A stretch of DNA of 38,838 nt from Nonomuraea zeae (lineage in GTDB: Bacteria; Actinomycetota; Actinomycetes; Streptosporangiales; Streptosporangiaceae): assembly GCF_005889725.1 (NCBI RefSeq), contig NZ_VCKX01000097.1, positions 1-38,838 of the forward strand. The letters are read 5' to 3'. The number at the start of each line of letters is the position of its first letter. Position 1 is the stretch's first letter. A program made the translations under genes and the position numbers. The notes below the pieces were generated by a model. That model was not told the DNA's origin and made no database searches. It saw only the letters and a program-made list of their open reading frames with translations. Below are positions 15,107 through 22,944 of the stretch, one piece after another.

Positions 15107-15978
15107 CGCTCCTCCCCTCTGAACATCTGCGACAGGTACGTGACGATGAACCCCAGCGAGATCGCCAGCAGGATCACCGCGATCGCCGAGCCGAACCCGA
15201 TCCGGCTGGCCTCGCCCACGATGTTCTCGGTGACCAGCACGGACAGCAGCTCCAGCCCGTTCCTGCCCTTGTTGATGGCGTAGACGATGTCGAAGGCCCG
15301 CAGCGCCTCGATCACGGTGATCACCAGCACGATCACGTTGACCGGCCGCAGCGTCGGGAAGACCACGCGGAAGAACGCCTGCCGCTCGGTGGCGCCGTCG
15401 ATGGCCGCCGCCTCCTTCAGCGCCGGATCGACCGCCTTCAGCCCGGCCAGGTAGATGACCATGACGTAGCCGACGTGCCGCCAGCCCGCCGCGACCATCA
15501 CCACCCAGATGTTGATCGAGCTGTCGCCCAGCCAGTCGACCGTCAGCCCGGTCACCGCGTTCAGCACGCCGTAGTCGGAGGAGTAGACGAGCTGTGAGAT
15601 GAAGCCGACTACGGCCAGGGATAGTACTACCGGCATGTATAGAGCGCTCTGGTAGACCCGGGACAGCCGCAGCCGCCGGTCCAGCAGCACCGCGCAGAAC
15701 AGCCCGAAGGGCGTCGCGACGAGCCCGAGGAAGCCCAGCCACAGCAGGTTGTTGCGGACGGCCGACCAGAACGGCGGATACTCCGCCGCCAGGTCGTGGT
15801 AGTTCTGCCCGCCCACCCACTCGATCGGCCCGATGCCGTTCCAGTCGGTGCCGGACAGGCCGATGGAGGCCACCGTGGGCCCCCAGATGAGGCCCACGTT
15901 GACGATGACGGCCACCCCCAGCCCGATGACCAGGATGGTCACGTCGCGGGCGGAGTAGCGACGGGTTTTGACTGCCAT
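15103..15978 (-). CDS. Carbohydrate ABC transporter permease (MalF type)
   Basis: 291 residues with six membrane segments. The EAA motif is LKEAAAIDGATERQAFFRVVFPTLRPV (about residues 195-220). An extended periplasmic loop after the first helix (DWNGIGPIEWVGGQNYHDL) is typical of MalF/UgpA-type subunits of sugar importers. Its ATG shares one base with the stop of the binding-protein gene (TGATG), so the three genes form a tight operon reading binding protein, permease, permease. Confidence 0.9.
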   Translation of the reverse strand: MAVKTRRYSARDVTILVIGLGVAVIVNVGLIWGPTVASIGLSGTDWNGIGPIEWVGGQNYHDLAAEYPPFWSAVRNNLLWLGFLGLVATPFGLFCAVLLDRRLRLSRVYQSALYMPVVLSLAVVGFISQLVYSSDYGVLNAVTGLTVDWLGDSSINIWVVMVAAGWRHVGYVMVIYLAGLKAVDPALKEAAAIDGATERQAFFRVVFPTLRPVNVIVLVITVIEALRAFDIVYAINKGRNGLELLSVLVTENIVGEASRIGFGSAIAVILLAISLGFIVTYLSQMFRGEER

Positions 15979-17261
15979 CAGCGGAAGATGTTGGCCTTCT
16001 GCTTCTCGATGCTCGTCAGCAGGGAGTCGATCTCGTTCGGCTTGCCGACGAACGACTGCAGCGACGGGATCATCACGGTGGAGGCGAAGTCCGGCCGCGT
16101 GTCGCGGTCGAGGAACTGCGCGATGTGGGTGGCCTTCGAGACCAGCTCGGCGCCGCGCTTCTGCAGGGCGCTGTAACCCGAGGTGTCGGCCTTCGAGCTG
16201 GCGGCCAGCGTGCCCGGGTCGAGTTTGGTGGCGATGTCCTGCGAGGAGGCCTGGGCGAGATGCTTGAGCAGCGCCTTGGCGCCGTCCACGTTCTTGGCCT
16301 TGGCCGAGATCATGTAACCGTCGATGGGGGCGTCGATCGAGTCGGTGCCGTACGCCGGGTTGATCTCGGGGAAGGTGAAGAAGTCGAGGTCGTCGCGGTC
16401 GGCCTCGGGGAACTGCTGCGCGACGAACATCCCGAGCAGGTACATCCCGGTCTTCTTCTGGGCCAGCGACTGGCCGGCCTCCTGCCACGTACGGCCGAGC
16501 GCCGCGGGCTGGTGGAACTCCATCAGGCCCCGCCAGGTGTCGAAGACCTGCTTGACCTTCGGGTCGGTCCACGACTCCTTGCCGCCCATGAGGGAGATGT
16601 GGAAGTCGTAGCCGTTGATCCGCATGTTCAGGATGTCGAACGTGCCCATCGCCGGCCAGCCGTCCTTGTCGGCGAACGCGATCGGGATGAGCCCGTCGGT
16701 CTTCATCTTCCTGGCCAGCGCGGTGAACTCGTCCAGCGTGGCCGGGGCCTCGTACCCCTTCTCCTGCCAGACGCTCTTGCGGTAGAAGACCGCCCACGGG
16801 TAGTAGGTGAACGGCACGAAGTACTGCTTGCCGTCGAGGCCCGTCGACTGGTCCTTGAACGCCTGCGTGTAGTCGCCGCCGATCTCCTGCCACACGTCGG
16901 AGATGTCGGTGGCGAGCCCCTGCTCGGCGAAGAACTGCATGCGGTTGCCGGCGAACCAGGTGAACACGTCGTCGGGCGTGCCCTTGAGATAGCGGTTGAT
17001 GTTCTCCTGGAACGTGTTGTGATCCACGGTGTTGATCTTGGTAGTGGCTTGGGTGAAGCCCTTGACCACGGTGTCCAGGGACTTCTTGGGGATCTCGTCG
17101 GAGGCGTTCGAGCCGATCGTCACCGTGCCGAGGCCGCCCGAGGACTTGCCGGGGGCGGGGGCGGGCGTGTCGGAGCCGCACCCCACGAGGGCGGCGGGCA
17201 CGCCGAGCGCGGCGGCGCCGAGCAGGAGACTACGACGGGACATCGGCAACCGTTGGTCCAT
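15978..17261 (-). CDS. Extracellular sugar-binding lipoprotein of an ABC importer
   Basis: 427 residues. The N-terminus has a twin-arginine motif (MSRRSLLLG) and a lipobox LVGC with Cys28 as the predicted lipidated residue. The rest is a family 1 solute-binding fold: DDVFTWFAGNRMQFFAEQGL, TYYPWAVFYRKSVW and WPAMGTFDILNMRINGYDFH are typical of oligosaccharide binders. SD aggagg sits ahead of the ATG; the second ATG (residue 7) is also possible. The sugar cannot be named from sequence. Probably repressed by the divergent DeoR regulator. Confidence 0.9.
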   Translation of the reverse strand: MDQRLPMSRRSLLLGAAALGVPAALVGCGSDTPAPAPGKSSGGLGTVTIGSNASDEIPKKSLDTVVKGFTQATTKINTVDHNTFQENINRYLKGTPDDVFTWFAGNRMQFFAEQGLATDISDVWQEIGGDYTQAFKDQSTGLDGKQYFVPFTYYPWAVFYRKSVWQEKGYEAPATLDEFTALARKMKTDGLIPIAFADKDGWPAMGTFDILNMRINGYDFHISLMGGKESWTDPKVKQVFDTWRGLMEFHQPAALGRTWQEAGQSLAQKKTGMYLLGMFVAQQFPEADRDDLDFFTFPEINPAYGTDSIDAPIDGYMISAKAKNVDGAKALLKHLAQASSQDIATKLDPGTLAASSKADTSGYSALQKRGAELVSKATHIAQFLDRDTRPDFASTVMIPSLQSFVGKPNEIDSLLTSIEKQKANIFR

Positions 17262-17300
17262 GTTGGGTTCCTCCTTGCAGGACCCTTCGGATTCCCCCGA

Positions 17301-17332
17301 GTTCGCTCATCTTCATTCATCGAAAAGCGAAC
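17301..17332. promoter_or_regulatory. Inverted repeat GTTCGCT-N18-AGCGAAC, candidate DeoR operator
   Basis: Arms 17301-17307 and 17326-17332 are perfect complements in the 187-base divergent gap between the ABC operon and the DeoR gene. The spacer holds ttcattcatcgaaa, an AT-rich stretch that could contain the ABC promoter. Confidence 0.5.
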
Positions 17333-17337
17333 ATTTC

Positions 17338-17379
17338 CGACTGTCAACGCACGGTTCTATGACGAATTGCCGACAGTCG
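17338..17379. promoter_or_regulatory. Second inverted repeat CGACTGTC-N26-GACAGTCG
   Basis: Arms 17338-17345 and 17372-17379 are perfect 8-base complements, only six bases from the first dyad. Two widely spaced dyads in one divergent promoter fit a tetrameric repressor such as DeoR-family proteins. Confidence 0.45.
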
Positions 17380-17448
17380 CGACGCCGTGGTCGTGTCATG
17401 ATGCGATCGGGAGTGTCGGAACCTGTTGGGTTGGGATCTGGTGATGCG

Positions 17449-18210
17449 ATGCTCGCCCCGCAGCGTCAGCAGGCGATTCTGGAGCTCGTCAGGCAGAACG
17501 GCGGCGTCCGGGTGATCGAGCTGGTGCGGGCGTTCGGCGTCTCCGACATCACGATCCGGCGCGACCTGGAGACGCTGGCCGAGCGCGGCCTGCTGGCGAA
17601 GGTGCACGGCGGCGCCACCGTGATCGGCTCCACGGACGAGCCGGGCTTCGCGGTCAAGTCGGTGCGCCAGGAGACGGAGAAGAAGGCCATCGCCCGCCGG
17701 GCCGCGGCGCTCGTACGTCCCGGCACCGCCGTGGCGCTCTCGGCCGGCACCACGACCTGGACGCTCGCCCACCACCTGGCCGCCGTCCCCGCGCTGACCG
17801 TCGTGACGAACTCGGTGCGCATCGCCGAGGTCTTCCAGCGCTCGGGCCGGACGGACCAGACGGTCGTGCTCACCGGCGGCGTCCGCACGCCGTCCGACGC
17901 CCTGGTCGGCCCGGTGGCGGTGGCCGCGATCCGCCAGCTCAACGTGGACCTGCTGTTCCTCGGCGTGCACGGCATGACGATCAGGGCCGGCTTCACCACG
18001 CCGAACATGATGGAGGCCGAGACCGACCGCGCCCTGGTCGAGGCCGCGGGCCGCCTGGTCGTGCCCGCCGACCACACCAAGTGGGGCACGGTGGGCATCA
18101 GCACGATCGCCGAGCTCGGGGAGGCGCACATGGTCATCTCCGACGCCGGCCTGCCGCAACCGGCCAGGGACGCGCTGGCCGACCGCGTCGGCGAGCTCGT
18201 CATCGCCTGA
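17449..18210 (+). CDS. DeoR/GlpR-family sugar-operon regulator
   Basis: 253 residues. N-terminal DeoR helix-turn-helix: QRQQAILELV, then VRVIELVRAFGVSDITIRRDLETLAERGLLAKVHGGA. The C-terminal DeoRC sugar-phosphate sensor shows TTTWTLAHHL, VVTNSVRIAEVF, LTGGVR, DLLFLGVHGM and the Lys-containing ADHTKWG. Such regulators repress sugar-uptake genes until a sugar phosphate binds. The divergent ABC operon is the obvious target. ATG 17449 is the conserved start just before QRQQAIL; the frame is open further upstream but that part crosses the operator region. Confidence 0.9.
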   Translation: MLAPQRQQAILELVRQNGGVRVIELVRAFGVSDITIRRDLETLAERGLLAKVHGGATVIGSTDEPGFAVKSVRQETEKKAIARRAAALVRPGTAVALSAGTTTWTLAHHLAAVPALTVVTNSVRIAEVFQRSGRTDQTVVLTGGVRTPSDALVGPVAVAAIRQLNVDLLFLGVHGMTIRAGFTTPNMMEAETDRALVEAAGRLVVPADHTKWGTVGISTIAELGEAHMVISDAGLPQPARDALADRVGELVIA

Positions 18211-18229
18211 CCCCGGCCACCCGCGCCCC

Positions 18230-18292
18230 GGCCGGCCGCCGGCGTCCCCGGCCGGCCGGCCGCCGGCATGCCCGCCCAGGCCGGCCGCCGGC
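18230..18292. repeat. Three copies of ggccggccgccggc between convergent genes
   Basis: Copies at 18230-18243, 18254-18267 and 18279-18292 with 24-25 base period. Each is self-complementary around gccggc, so the array can form strong hairpins and may serve as terminator between the DeoR and aldo/keto reductase genes. Confidence 0.7.
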
Positions 18293-18305
18293 ATCCCCGC
18301 TCTGG

Positions 18306-19187
18306 TCAGGTCGTGGCGGACAGCCGCTCGTACTGCTCGTCGGTCAGCTCGGCCGACAGCGCCGCCACGTTCTCCTCCAGATGGGCGATCGACGTGGTGC
18401 CCGGAATCGGGATCACGGTCGGGGAGCGGCGCAGCAGCCAGGCCAGCGACGCCTGCGCGGGCGTGATGCCGGCCTCCGCCGCCACCTCGGCCAGCGGGCT
18501 CCCCGGGCCGGCGTGCGAGCCCGCCGCGAACGGGAACCAGGGCAGGAACGCGATCCCGTGCGCGGCCGTGTAGTCGACCACGTCCTCGTGCTCGCGGGTG
18601 GTCAGGTTGTACAGGTTCTGCACGCTCGCGATCGGCGTGATCTCCGACGCCTGCCGCAGCTCGTCCACGCTCACCTCCGACAGGCCGATGTGGCGGACCT
18701 TGCCCTCGTCCCTGAGCTGCTTGAGCGCCCCGATCTGGTCGGCGAGCGGGTATTCGGGGTCGATCCTGTGCAGTTGCAGCAGGTCGATCCGCTCCACCCG
18801 CAGCCGCCGCAGCCCCAGCTCGGCCTGCTGGCGCAGGTAGGCGGGATGGCCGTGGGTCACCCACTCGCCCGGCGAAGGGCGTACCACGCCGACCTTGGTT
18901 GCCACCGTCACGCCGCCCGCGTACGGGTGCAGCGCCTCGGCGATCAGCTCCTCGCTGGCGCCGAGCGCGTAGGCGTCGGCGGTGTCGATCAGATGGATGC
19001 CCAGCTCCACGGCCCTGCGCAGCAGCGCGATGGCACCCGCGCGGTCGGCCGGGGGACGCCAGATGGGGGACTCCGCGGCCGGGACCGCCGGGTCGGGGCG
19101 GTCGGTCAGACGCATCGCGCCGTACCCGATCCTGCTCACCGGGAGGTCGCCGCCAAGGGAGAACGTTGTGCGAGGAATTTCTCTCAT
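18306..19187 (-). CDS. Aldo/keto reductase
   Basis: 293 residues from ATG 19187. TIM-barrel AKR motifs: GYGAMRL at the start of the barrel, catalytic Asp/Tyr region LIDTADAYALGASEELI, Lys in VTVATKVG, His in LLQLHRID, and NADPH-binding elements PIPGTTSIAHLEENV at the C-terminus. Similar to YghZ/IolS-like or pyridoxal-reductase-like actinobacterial AKRs; substrate unknown. It is divergent from a MerR-family gene, and its promoter has the over-long spacer those regulators act on. A TAGCGT -10 lies seven bases from the ATG, so the mRNA is probably leaderless. Confidence 0.9.
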   Translation of the reverse strand: MREIPRTTFSLGGDLPVSRIGYGAMRLTDRPDPAVPAAESPIWRPPADRAGAIALLRRAVELGIHLIDTADAYALGASEELIAEALHPYAGGVTVATKVGVVRPSPGEWVTHGHPAYLRQQAELGLRRLRVERIDLLQLHRIDPEYPLADQIGALKQLRDEGKVRHIGLSEVSVDELRQASEITPIASVQNLYNLTTREHEDVVDYTAAHGIAFLPWFPFAAGSHAGPGSPLAEVAAEAGITPAQASLAWLLRRSPTVIPIPGTTSIAHLEENVAALSAELTDEQYERLSATT

Positions 19188-19194
19188 GGCGTCC

Positions 19195-19226
19195 ACGCTA
19201 GGAACTGACATCAATGTGAGATGCAA
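19195..19226 (-). promoter_or_regulatory. MerR-type promoter with 20-base spacer and central dyad
   Basis: On the minus strand TTGCAT (19226-19221) and TAGCGT (19200-19195) are separated by 20 bases, instead of 17. The spacer contains the near-perfect dyad ctgacat-ca-atgtgag (19205-19220). This is the classic geometry on which MerR proteins untwist DNA to activate transcription. The ATG of the reductase follows seven bases after the -10. Confidence 0.7.
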
Positions 19227-19231
19227 GCAGG

Positions 19232-19247
19232 TGTGAGGAGCGTCACA
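19232..19247. promoter_or_regulatory. Crp-type palindrome over the merR ribosome site and start
   Basis: tgtgaggagcgtcaca is a perfect TGTGA-N6-TCACA. Its last base is the A of the merR ATG and its spacer contains the gagg ribosome site. A Crp dimer here would block merR expression. The palindrome may be partly coincidental because GAGG and ATG are required in this place. Confidence 0.45.
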
Positions 19248-19615
19248 TGAAGATCGGAGCGCTGTCCCGGGAGACCGGCGTCAGCCCGCGGCTGCTGCGT
19301 TACTACGAGGAGCAGGGGCTGCTGACCTCGTACCGCGCGGACGGTGGTCACCGCCGCTACGCCGAGGACGCTCCCGTCGTGGTGCGGCGCATCCGCACGC
19401 TGCTCGCCGCCGGGCTGCCCACGAGGGTGATCAGGGACGTGCTGCCGTGCGCGGCGGGATCGGGCGAGGTGCTCGACCCCTGCGTGCTCGGCCACCTGCG
19501 GGGCCGGCTCACCGGCCTGGACGAGCAGCTCGCCGAGCTCCAGGCCACGAGGCAGACGCTCGCGGCGATCCTGGCCGCCACCGAGCGCTCGGGCGAGCTC
19601 GTCGGCGCCGCCTGA
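19247..19615 (+). CDS. MerR-family transcriptional regulator
   Basis: 122 residues. N-terminal MerR winged helix: MKIGALSRETGVSPRLLRYYEEQGLL, then GHRRYAEDAPVVVRRIRTLLAAGLPTRVIRDVLPC. A dimerisation helix follows (LTGLDEQLAELQATRQTLAAIL). There is no long effector domain; two Cys residues (PCAAGSGEVLDPC) lie between wing and helix and might sense metal or redox state, although this is a common MerR linker position. Divergent from the aldo/keto reductase, its presumed target. Confidence 0.9.
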   Translation: MKIGALSRETGVSPRLLRYYEEQGLLTSYRADGGHRRYAEDAPVVVRRIRTLLAAGLPTRVIRDVLPCAAGSGEVLDPCVLGHLRGRLTGLDEQLAELQATRQTLAAILAATERSGELVGAA

Positions 19616-19628
19616 CCCTCCGGACGCG

Positions 19629-19713
19629 CCCCCGACGCGACGGGTGTGTCCCCCGACGCGACAGGCGCGTTCCCCCGACGCGGCGGGCGCGTCCCCTGAC
19701 GTAGCGGACGCGT
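19629..19713 (+). repeat. Four degenerate 21-22 base tandem repeats
   Basis: Units beginning 19629, 19650, 19672 and 19693, of the form ccccc-gacgcgac-gggygygt. They fill the 131-base gap between merR and the convergent acyl-CoA ligase gene. No coding or clear hairpin role is visible. Confidence 0.75.
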
Positions 19714-19746
19714 CCAGTCCCCCGTGGCCATCAGCCCCCGCTGGTG

Positions 19747-21495
19747 TCAGTGGCCGCCGTAGAGGTCGTCGATCTCCTGGGCGAAGTCGCGCATCACCAG
19801 GTTGCGCTTGACCTTGAGCGTGGGCGTGAGGTGCCCGCTCTCCTCGGTGATGTCCGCGTCCATGATCGTGAACTTCTTGATCTGCTCGGCCTTCGACACC
19901 GTCAGGTTGGCGCGGTCCACCGCCCCCTGGATCTCCGCCTGCACCTTCGGGTCCGCCCGCAGCTCCGCCACGGTGGCGCCGGCCGGCAGGGCCTCCGGGT
20001 CGAGGGTGATCAGGGCGGCGACGAAGGGCCGCCCGTCGCCGACGATCATTGCCTGGGAGACCAGCGGATGCGCCCGCAGCGCGTCCTCCAGCGGCCCGGG
20101 AGCGACGTTCTTGCCCGCCGCGGTCACCAGGATCTCCTTCTTGCGCCCGGTGATGCGCAGGTAGCCGTCGGAGTCGAGCTCGCCGATGTCGCCCGTGTGG
20201 TACCAGCCGTCGGAGTCGATCGCCTCGGCCGTGGCCGCGTCGTTCTTCCAGTAGCCGTCGAAGACGTTCCTGCCCTTGGCCAGGATCTCGCCGTCGTCGC
20301 TGATGCGCAGGGTGACGCCGGGCAGCGGCTTGCCGACGGTGCCGATCTTGTTGGCGCCCGGCATGTTGACCGAGCACGGCGCGGAGGTCTCGGTCAGGCC
20401 GTAGCCCTCGAAGACCTCGATGCCGACGCCCTTGAAGAAGTTGCCGAGCCGGTCGCCCAGCGCGGATCCGCCGCACACCGCCGCCGAGAGCCGGCCGCCC
20501 GTGGCGGCGCGCAGCTTGGCGTAGACCAGCTTGTCGAACACCGCCCGCTGCAGCCGCAGGCCCAGCGGCGCGCCGCCCGAGCTCTCGGCCTTGCTCCAGG
20601 CCACCGCCACGTCCGCCGCGCGGGCGAAGATCTTGCCCTTGCCGCCCGCGATGGCCTTCTGCTCGGCACCGTTGTAGACCTTCTCGAACACGCGCGGCAC
20701 GCCCAGCAGGAACGTGGGCTTGAAGTCCTGGAGGTCGGGGGCGACGTTCTTCATGTTGGGGGTGTGCGCCATGATCGCGCCCGCCTCGATGAGCACCACC
20801 TGGATCATCCGCGCGAAGATGTGCGCCAGCGGCAGGAACAGCAGCGCCGCCGGGTCCTTACGGCCGAACAGCGGCTCCAGCGGCCCCCGCAGCACGTTGA
20901 GCGCGGTGAACAGCAGGTTGTCATGGGTGATCCGGCAGCCCTTGGGCCGGCCCGTGGTGCCCGAGGTGTAGACGACCGTGGCCAGGTCGGCGGCGACGAC
21001 CCGCTTCCTGCGCTCGGTCACGTCGGCGTCGGTGACGTCCGCGGTCTCCAGCGTGCCGTCCACCCGCCAGAGCGACTTCAGCCCGGGCGCCGCCTCGCGG
21101 ACGGTCTCCTCGTGCGCGTCCAGCTCGACGAACGCGGCCTTGGCCTCGCTGTCGGACAGGATCCACCTGACCTGCTCGGCCGACGACGTCTCGTAGATCG
21201 GCACGGTGACCGCGCCGACGGACCAGATGGCGTAGTCGACCAGCGTCCACTCGTAGCGGGTGCGAGACATGAGGGCGACTCTGTCGCCGTGCTCCACGCC
21301 CGCCGCGATCAGCCCCTTGGCCACCTCGACCACCTGGTCGCGGAACTCGGCCGCGGTGACGACGGGCCAGCCGCCGTCCGCCTTGCGGCGCATGACCACC
21401 GCGCCGGGCTCCTGCTCGGCACGCCGGAACACGGTGTCGGGCAAACTCGCCGAGGCAGGCACATCGACCAGCACGGGGACGCTGTACTCGCGCAC
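19747..21495 (-). CDS. Long-chain acyl-CoA synthetase (FadD15-like AMP-binding enzyme)
   Basis: 582 residues from GTG 21495, SD gaggag seven bases upstream. ANL-superfamily motifs: P-loop TVVYTSGTTGRPKGC, LPLAHIFARM, EGYGLTETSAPC (adenylate-binding), WYHTGDIGELDSDGYLRITGRKKE (hinge Asp and Arg) and the C-terminal Lys in HLTPTLKVKRN. The large N-terminal domain with bacterial-type gate PNMKNVAPDL places it with long-chain fatty acid CoA ligases. Activates fatty acids for beta-oxidation or lipid synthesis. It is divergent from a metallophosphoesterase and beside lipid-type genes (SRPBCC, acyltransferase). Confidence 0.92.
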   Translation of the reverse strand: MREYSVPVLVDVPASASLPDTVFRRAEQEPGAVVMRRKADGGWPVVTAAEFRDQVVEVAKGLIAAGVEHGDRVALMSRTRYEWTLVDYAIWSVGAVTVPIYETSSAEQVRWILSDSEAKAAFVELDAHEETVREAAPGLKSLWRVDGTLETADVTDADVTERRKRVVAADLATVVYTSGTTGRPKGCRITHDNLLFTALNVLRGPLEPLFGRKDPAALLFLPLAHIFARMIQVVLIEAGAIMAHTPNMKNVAPDLQDFKPTFLLGVPRVFEKVYNGAEQKAIAGGKGKIFARAADVAVAWSKAESSGGAPLGLRLQRAVFDKLVYAKLRAATGGRLSAAVCGGSALGDRLGNFFKGVGIEVFEGYGLTETSAPCSVNMPGANKIGTVGKPLPGVTLRISDDGEILAKGRNVFDGYWKNDAATAEAIDSDGWYHTGDIGELDSDGYLRITGRKKEILVTAAGKNVAPGPLEDALRAHPLVSQAMIVGDGRPFVAALITLDPEALPAGATVAELRADPKVQAEIQGAVDRANLTVSKAEQIKKFTIMDADITEESGHLTPTLKVKRNLVMRDFAQEIDDLYGGH

Positions 21496-21655
21496 GAATC
21501 AACTCCTCTTCGGGGACCGCCTGGACGTTACCGTCTTAAGTTACGCGCCGGTAGCTTCGTCATTGAGGCGTTATGAAGGGCATTCATCACGCTAGCAGCG
21601 TCGATCGCCTGGTACGACGCGTGCGCCCGCCCGTGTCCGGCGGTGCGCGGGTGTC

Positions 21656-21661
21656 TAGGAT
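21656..21661 (+). promoter_or_regulatory. Leaderless -10 box TAGGAT of the metallophosphoesterase gene
   Basis: TAGGAT ends eight bases before the ATG at 21670; no ribosome site is present between them. Confidence 0.5.
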
Positions 21662-21669
21662 TGCACTCC

Positions 21670-22437
21670 ATGAGGGTCCATGTGGTGAGCGACGTACACG
21701 GCAGGGCCGACGCGCTGGCCAGGGCCGGCGACGGCGCGGACGCGCTGATCTGCCTGGGCGACCTGATCCTCTTCGTCGACTACGACGACTACACGCAGGG
21801 CATCTTCGCCGACCTGTTCGGCGCGGAGAAGGCGGCCGAGTTCATCGGCCTGCGCACCGCCAAGCGGTTCGACGAGGCCAGGGTCATGTCCGCGCGGCTC
21901 TGGGCCACGCTCGACGGCGACCCGCGCGAGCACATCGAGCGCAACGTCCGCGCCCAGTACGCCGCCCTCTTCGCCGCCATGCCGGCGCCCGCCTATCTCA
22001 CCTACGGCAACGTCGACCTCCCGCGCCTGTGGGCCGACTACGTCAGACCCGGCCACCAGGTGCTCGACGGGCAGGTGGCGGAGATCGGCGGCCTGCGCTT
22101 CGGGTTCGTCGGCGGCGGGCTCAAGACCCCCTACCGCACCCCGCACGAGATCGGCGACGAGGAGTTCGCCGCCAAGGTCGAGGCGGTCGGCGAGGTCGAC
22201 GTGCTGTGCTGCCACATCCCGCCGGACGTGCCCGAGCTGCTCTACGACGTGGTCGCCAGGCGGTTCGAGCGGGGCAGCGCGGCCACGCTGGAGGCGATCA
22301 GGCGCACCCAGCCGCGCTATGCCCTGTTCGGCCACGTGCACAACCCGCTCTACGCGCGCACCCGCATCGGGCGCACCGAATGCGTGAACGTCGGGCACTT
22401 CCGCGGACGGGGCACCCCTTACGTCCTCGAATGGTGA
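21670..22437 (+). CDS. Calcineurin-like metallophosphoesterase
   Basis: 255 residues. Metal-binding motifs in order: DVHGR (residues about 8-12), GDLI, YGNVD (the GNHD position with Val-Asp), CCHIP and GHVHNP. The fold is complete for class III phosphoesterases. Insert YDDYTQGIFADLFGAEKAAEF distinguishes this actinobacterial subgroup, which is a regular neighbour of FadD and SRPBCC genes. Substrate unknown. ATG 21670 preferred to an in-frame ATG at 21643 because of the leaderless -10 box between them. Confidence 0.85.
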   Translation: MRVHVVSDVHGRADALARAGDGADALICLGDLILFVDYDDYTQGIFADLFGAEKAAEFIGLRTAKRFDEARVMSARLWATLDGDPREHIERNVRAQYAALFAAMPAPAYLTYGNVDLPRLWADYVRPGHQVLDGQVAEIGGLRFGFVGGGLKTPYRTPHEIGDEEFAAKVEAVGEVDVLCCHIPPDVPELLYDVVARRFERGSAATLEAIRRTQPRYALFGHVHNPLYARTRIGRTECVNVGHFRGRGTPYVLEW

Positions 22438-22484
22438 CCTCGACCGGCACCGGGTCACGTCCGGCGGTCCGCCGCAAGCCGCTC

Positions 22485-22499
22485 ATTCTGCACTACGGT
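22485..22499 (+). promoter_or_regulatory. Promoter copy 1: attctgcactacggt, leaderless start
   Basis: The 15-mer ends in TACGGT (22494-22499), six bases before the ATG of the SRPBCC gene. The same 15-mer recurs at 24110-24124. A gccg tetramer occurs 23 bases before TACGGT in both places (17-base spacer). Confidence 0.6.
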
Positions 22500-22505
22500 G
22501 GTCGT

Positions 22506-22943
22506 ATGGCTGATCGCACCACTTCGAGCACCTCCATCGGCGCCGGTCGCGCCGAGGTCATGGCGGTCATCTCGGACTTCCCCTCCTATCCGGACTGGGC
22601 CGGTCAGGTGAAGAGCGCCGAGGTCCTGAGCACGGACGCCGACGGCAGGCCCCACACGGTGCGGTTCGTCCTGGACGCCGGGATGATCAGCGACACCTAC
22701 ACCCTCGGCTACACCTGGCTGGGCGACGACGGGGTCAGCTGGCAGGTGGTCGAGCCCGGGAAGATGGTCTCCGACCTCAGGGGGAGTTACCGGCTCGCCG
22801 AGACGGGCAGTGGCACCGACGTGACGTACGAGCTGACGGTCGACCTCATGGTCCCCATGATCGGCATGATCAAGCGCAAGGCGGAGAAGGTGATCGTGGA
22901 CACCGCGCTCAAGGGGCTCAAGAAACGCGTCGAAGGCCGCTGA
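22506..22943 (+). CDS. SRPBCC (START-like/polyketide-cyclase fold) protein
   Basis: 145 residues. START-like pattern: a first strand, ISDFPSYPDWAGQVKSAEVLS (helix then the conserved YPxW), FVLDAGMISDTYTLGYTWL and a long C-terminal helix with KRKAEKVIVDTALKGLKKRVEG. Such proteins form a cavity for lipids or aromatic molecules. The TTG start of the ArsA-like ATPase gene follows after a single base, so the pair is co-translated. The mRNA is probably leaderless. Could deliver a hydrophobic ligand to the partner ATPase; this is inference. Confidence 0.85.
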   Translation: MADRTTSSTSIGAGRAEVMAVISDFPSYPDWAGQVKSAEVLSTDADGRPHTVRFVLDAGMISDTYTLGYTWLGDDGVSWQVVEPGKMVSDLRGSYRLAETGSGTDVTYELTVDLMVPMIGMIKRKAEKVIVDTALKGLKKRVEGR

Positions 22944-22944
22944 G

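Noticed and set aside
14189..18210. Complete sugar importer including its ATPase
   Set aside because: No ABC ATPase gene is present between the permeases, binding protein and regulator; a shared ATPase elsewhere must be assumed.
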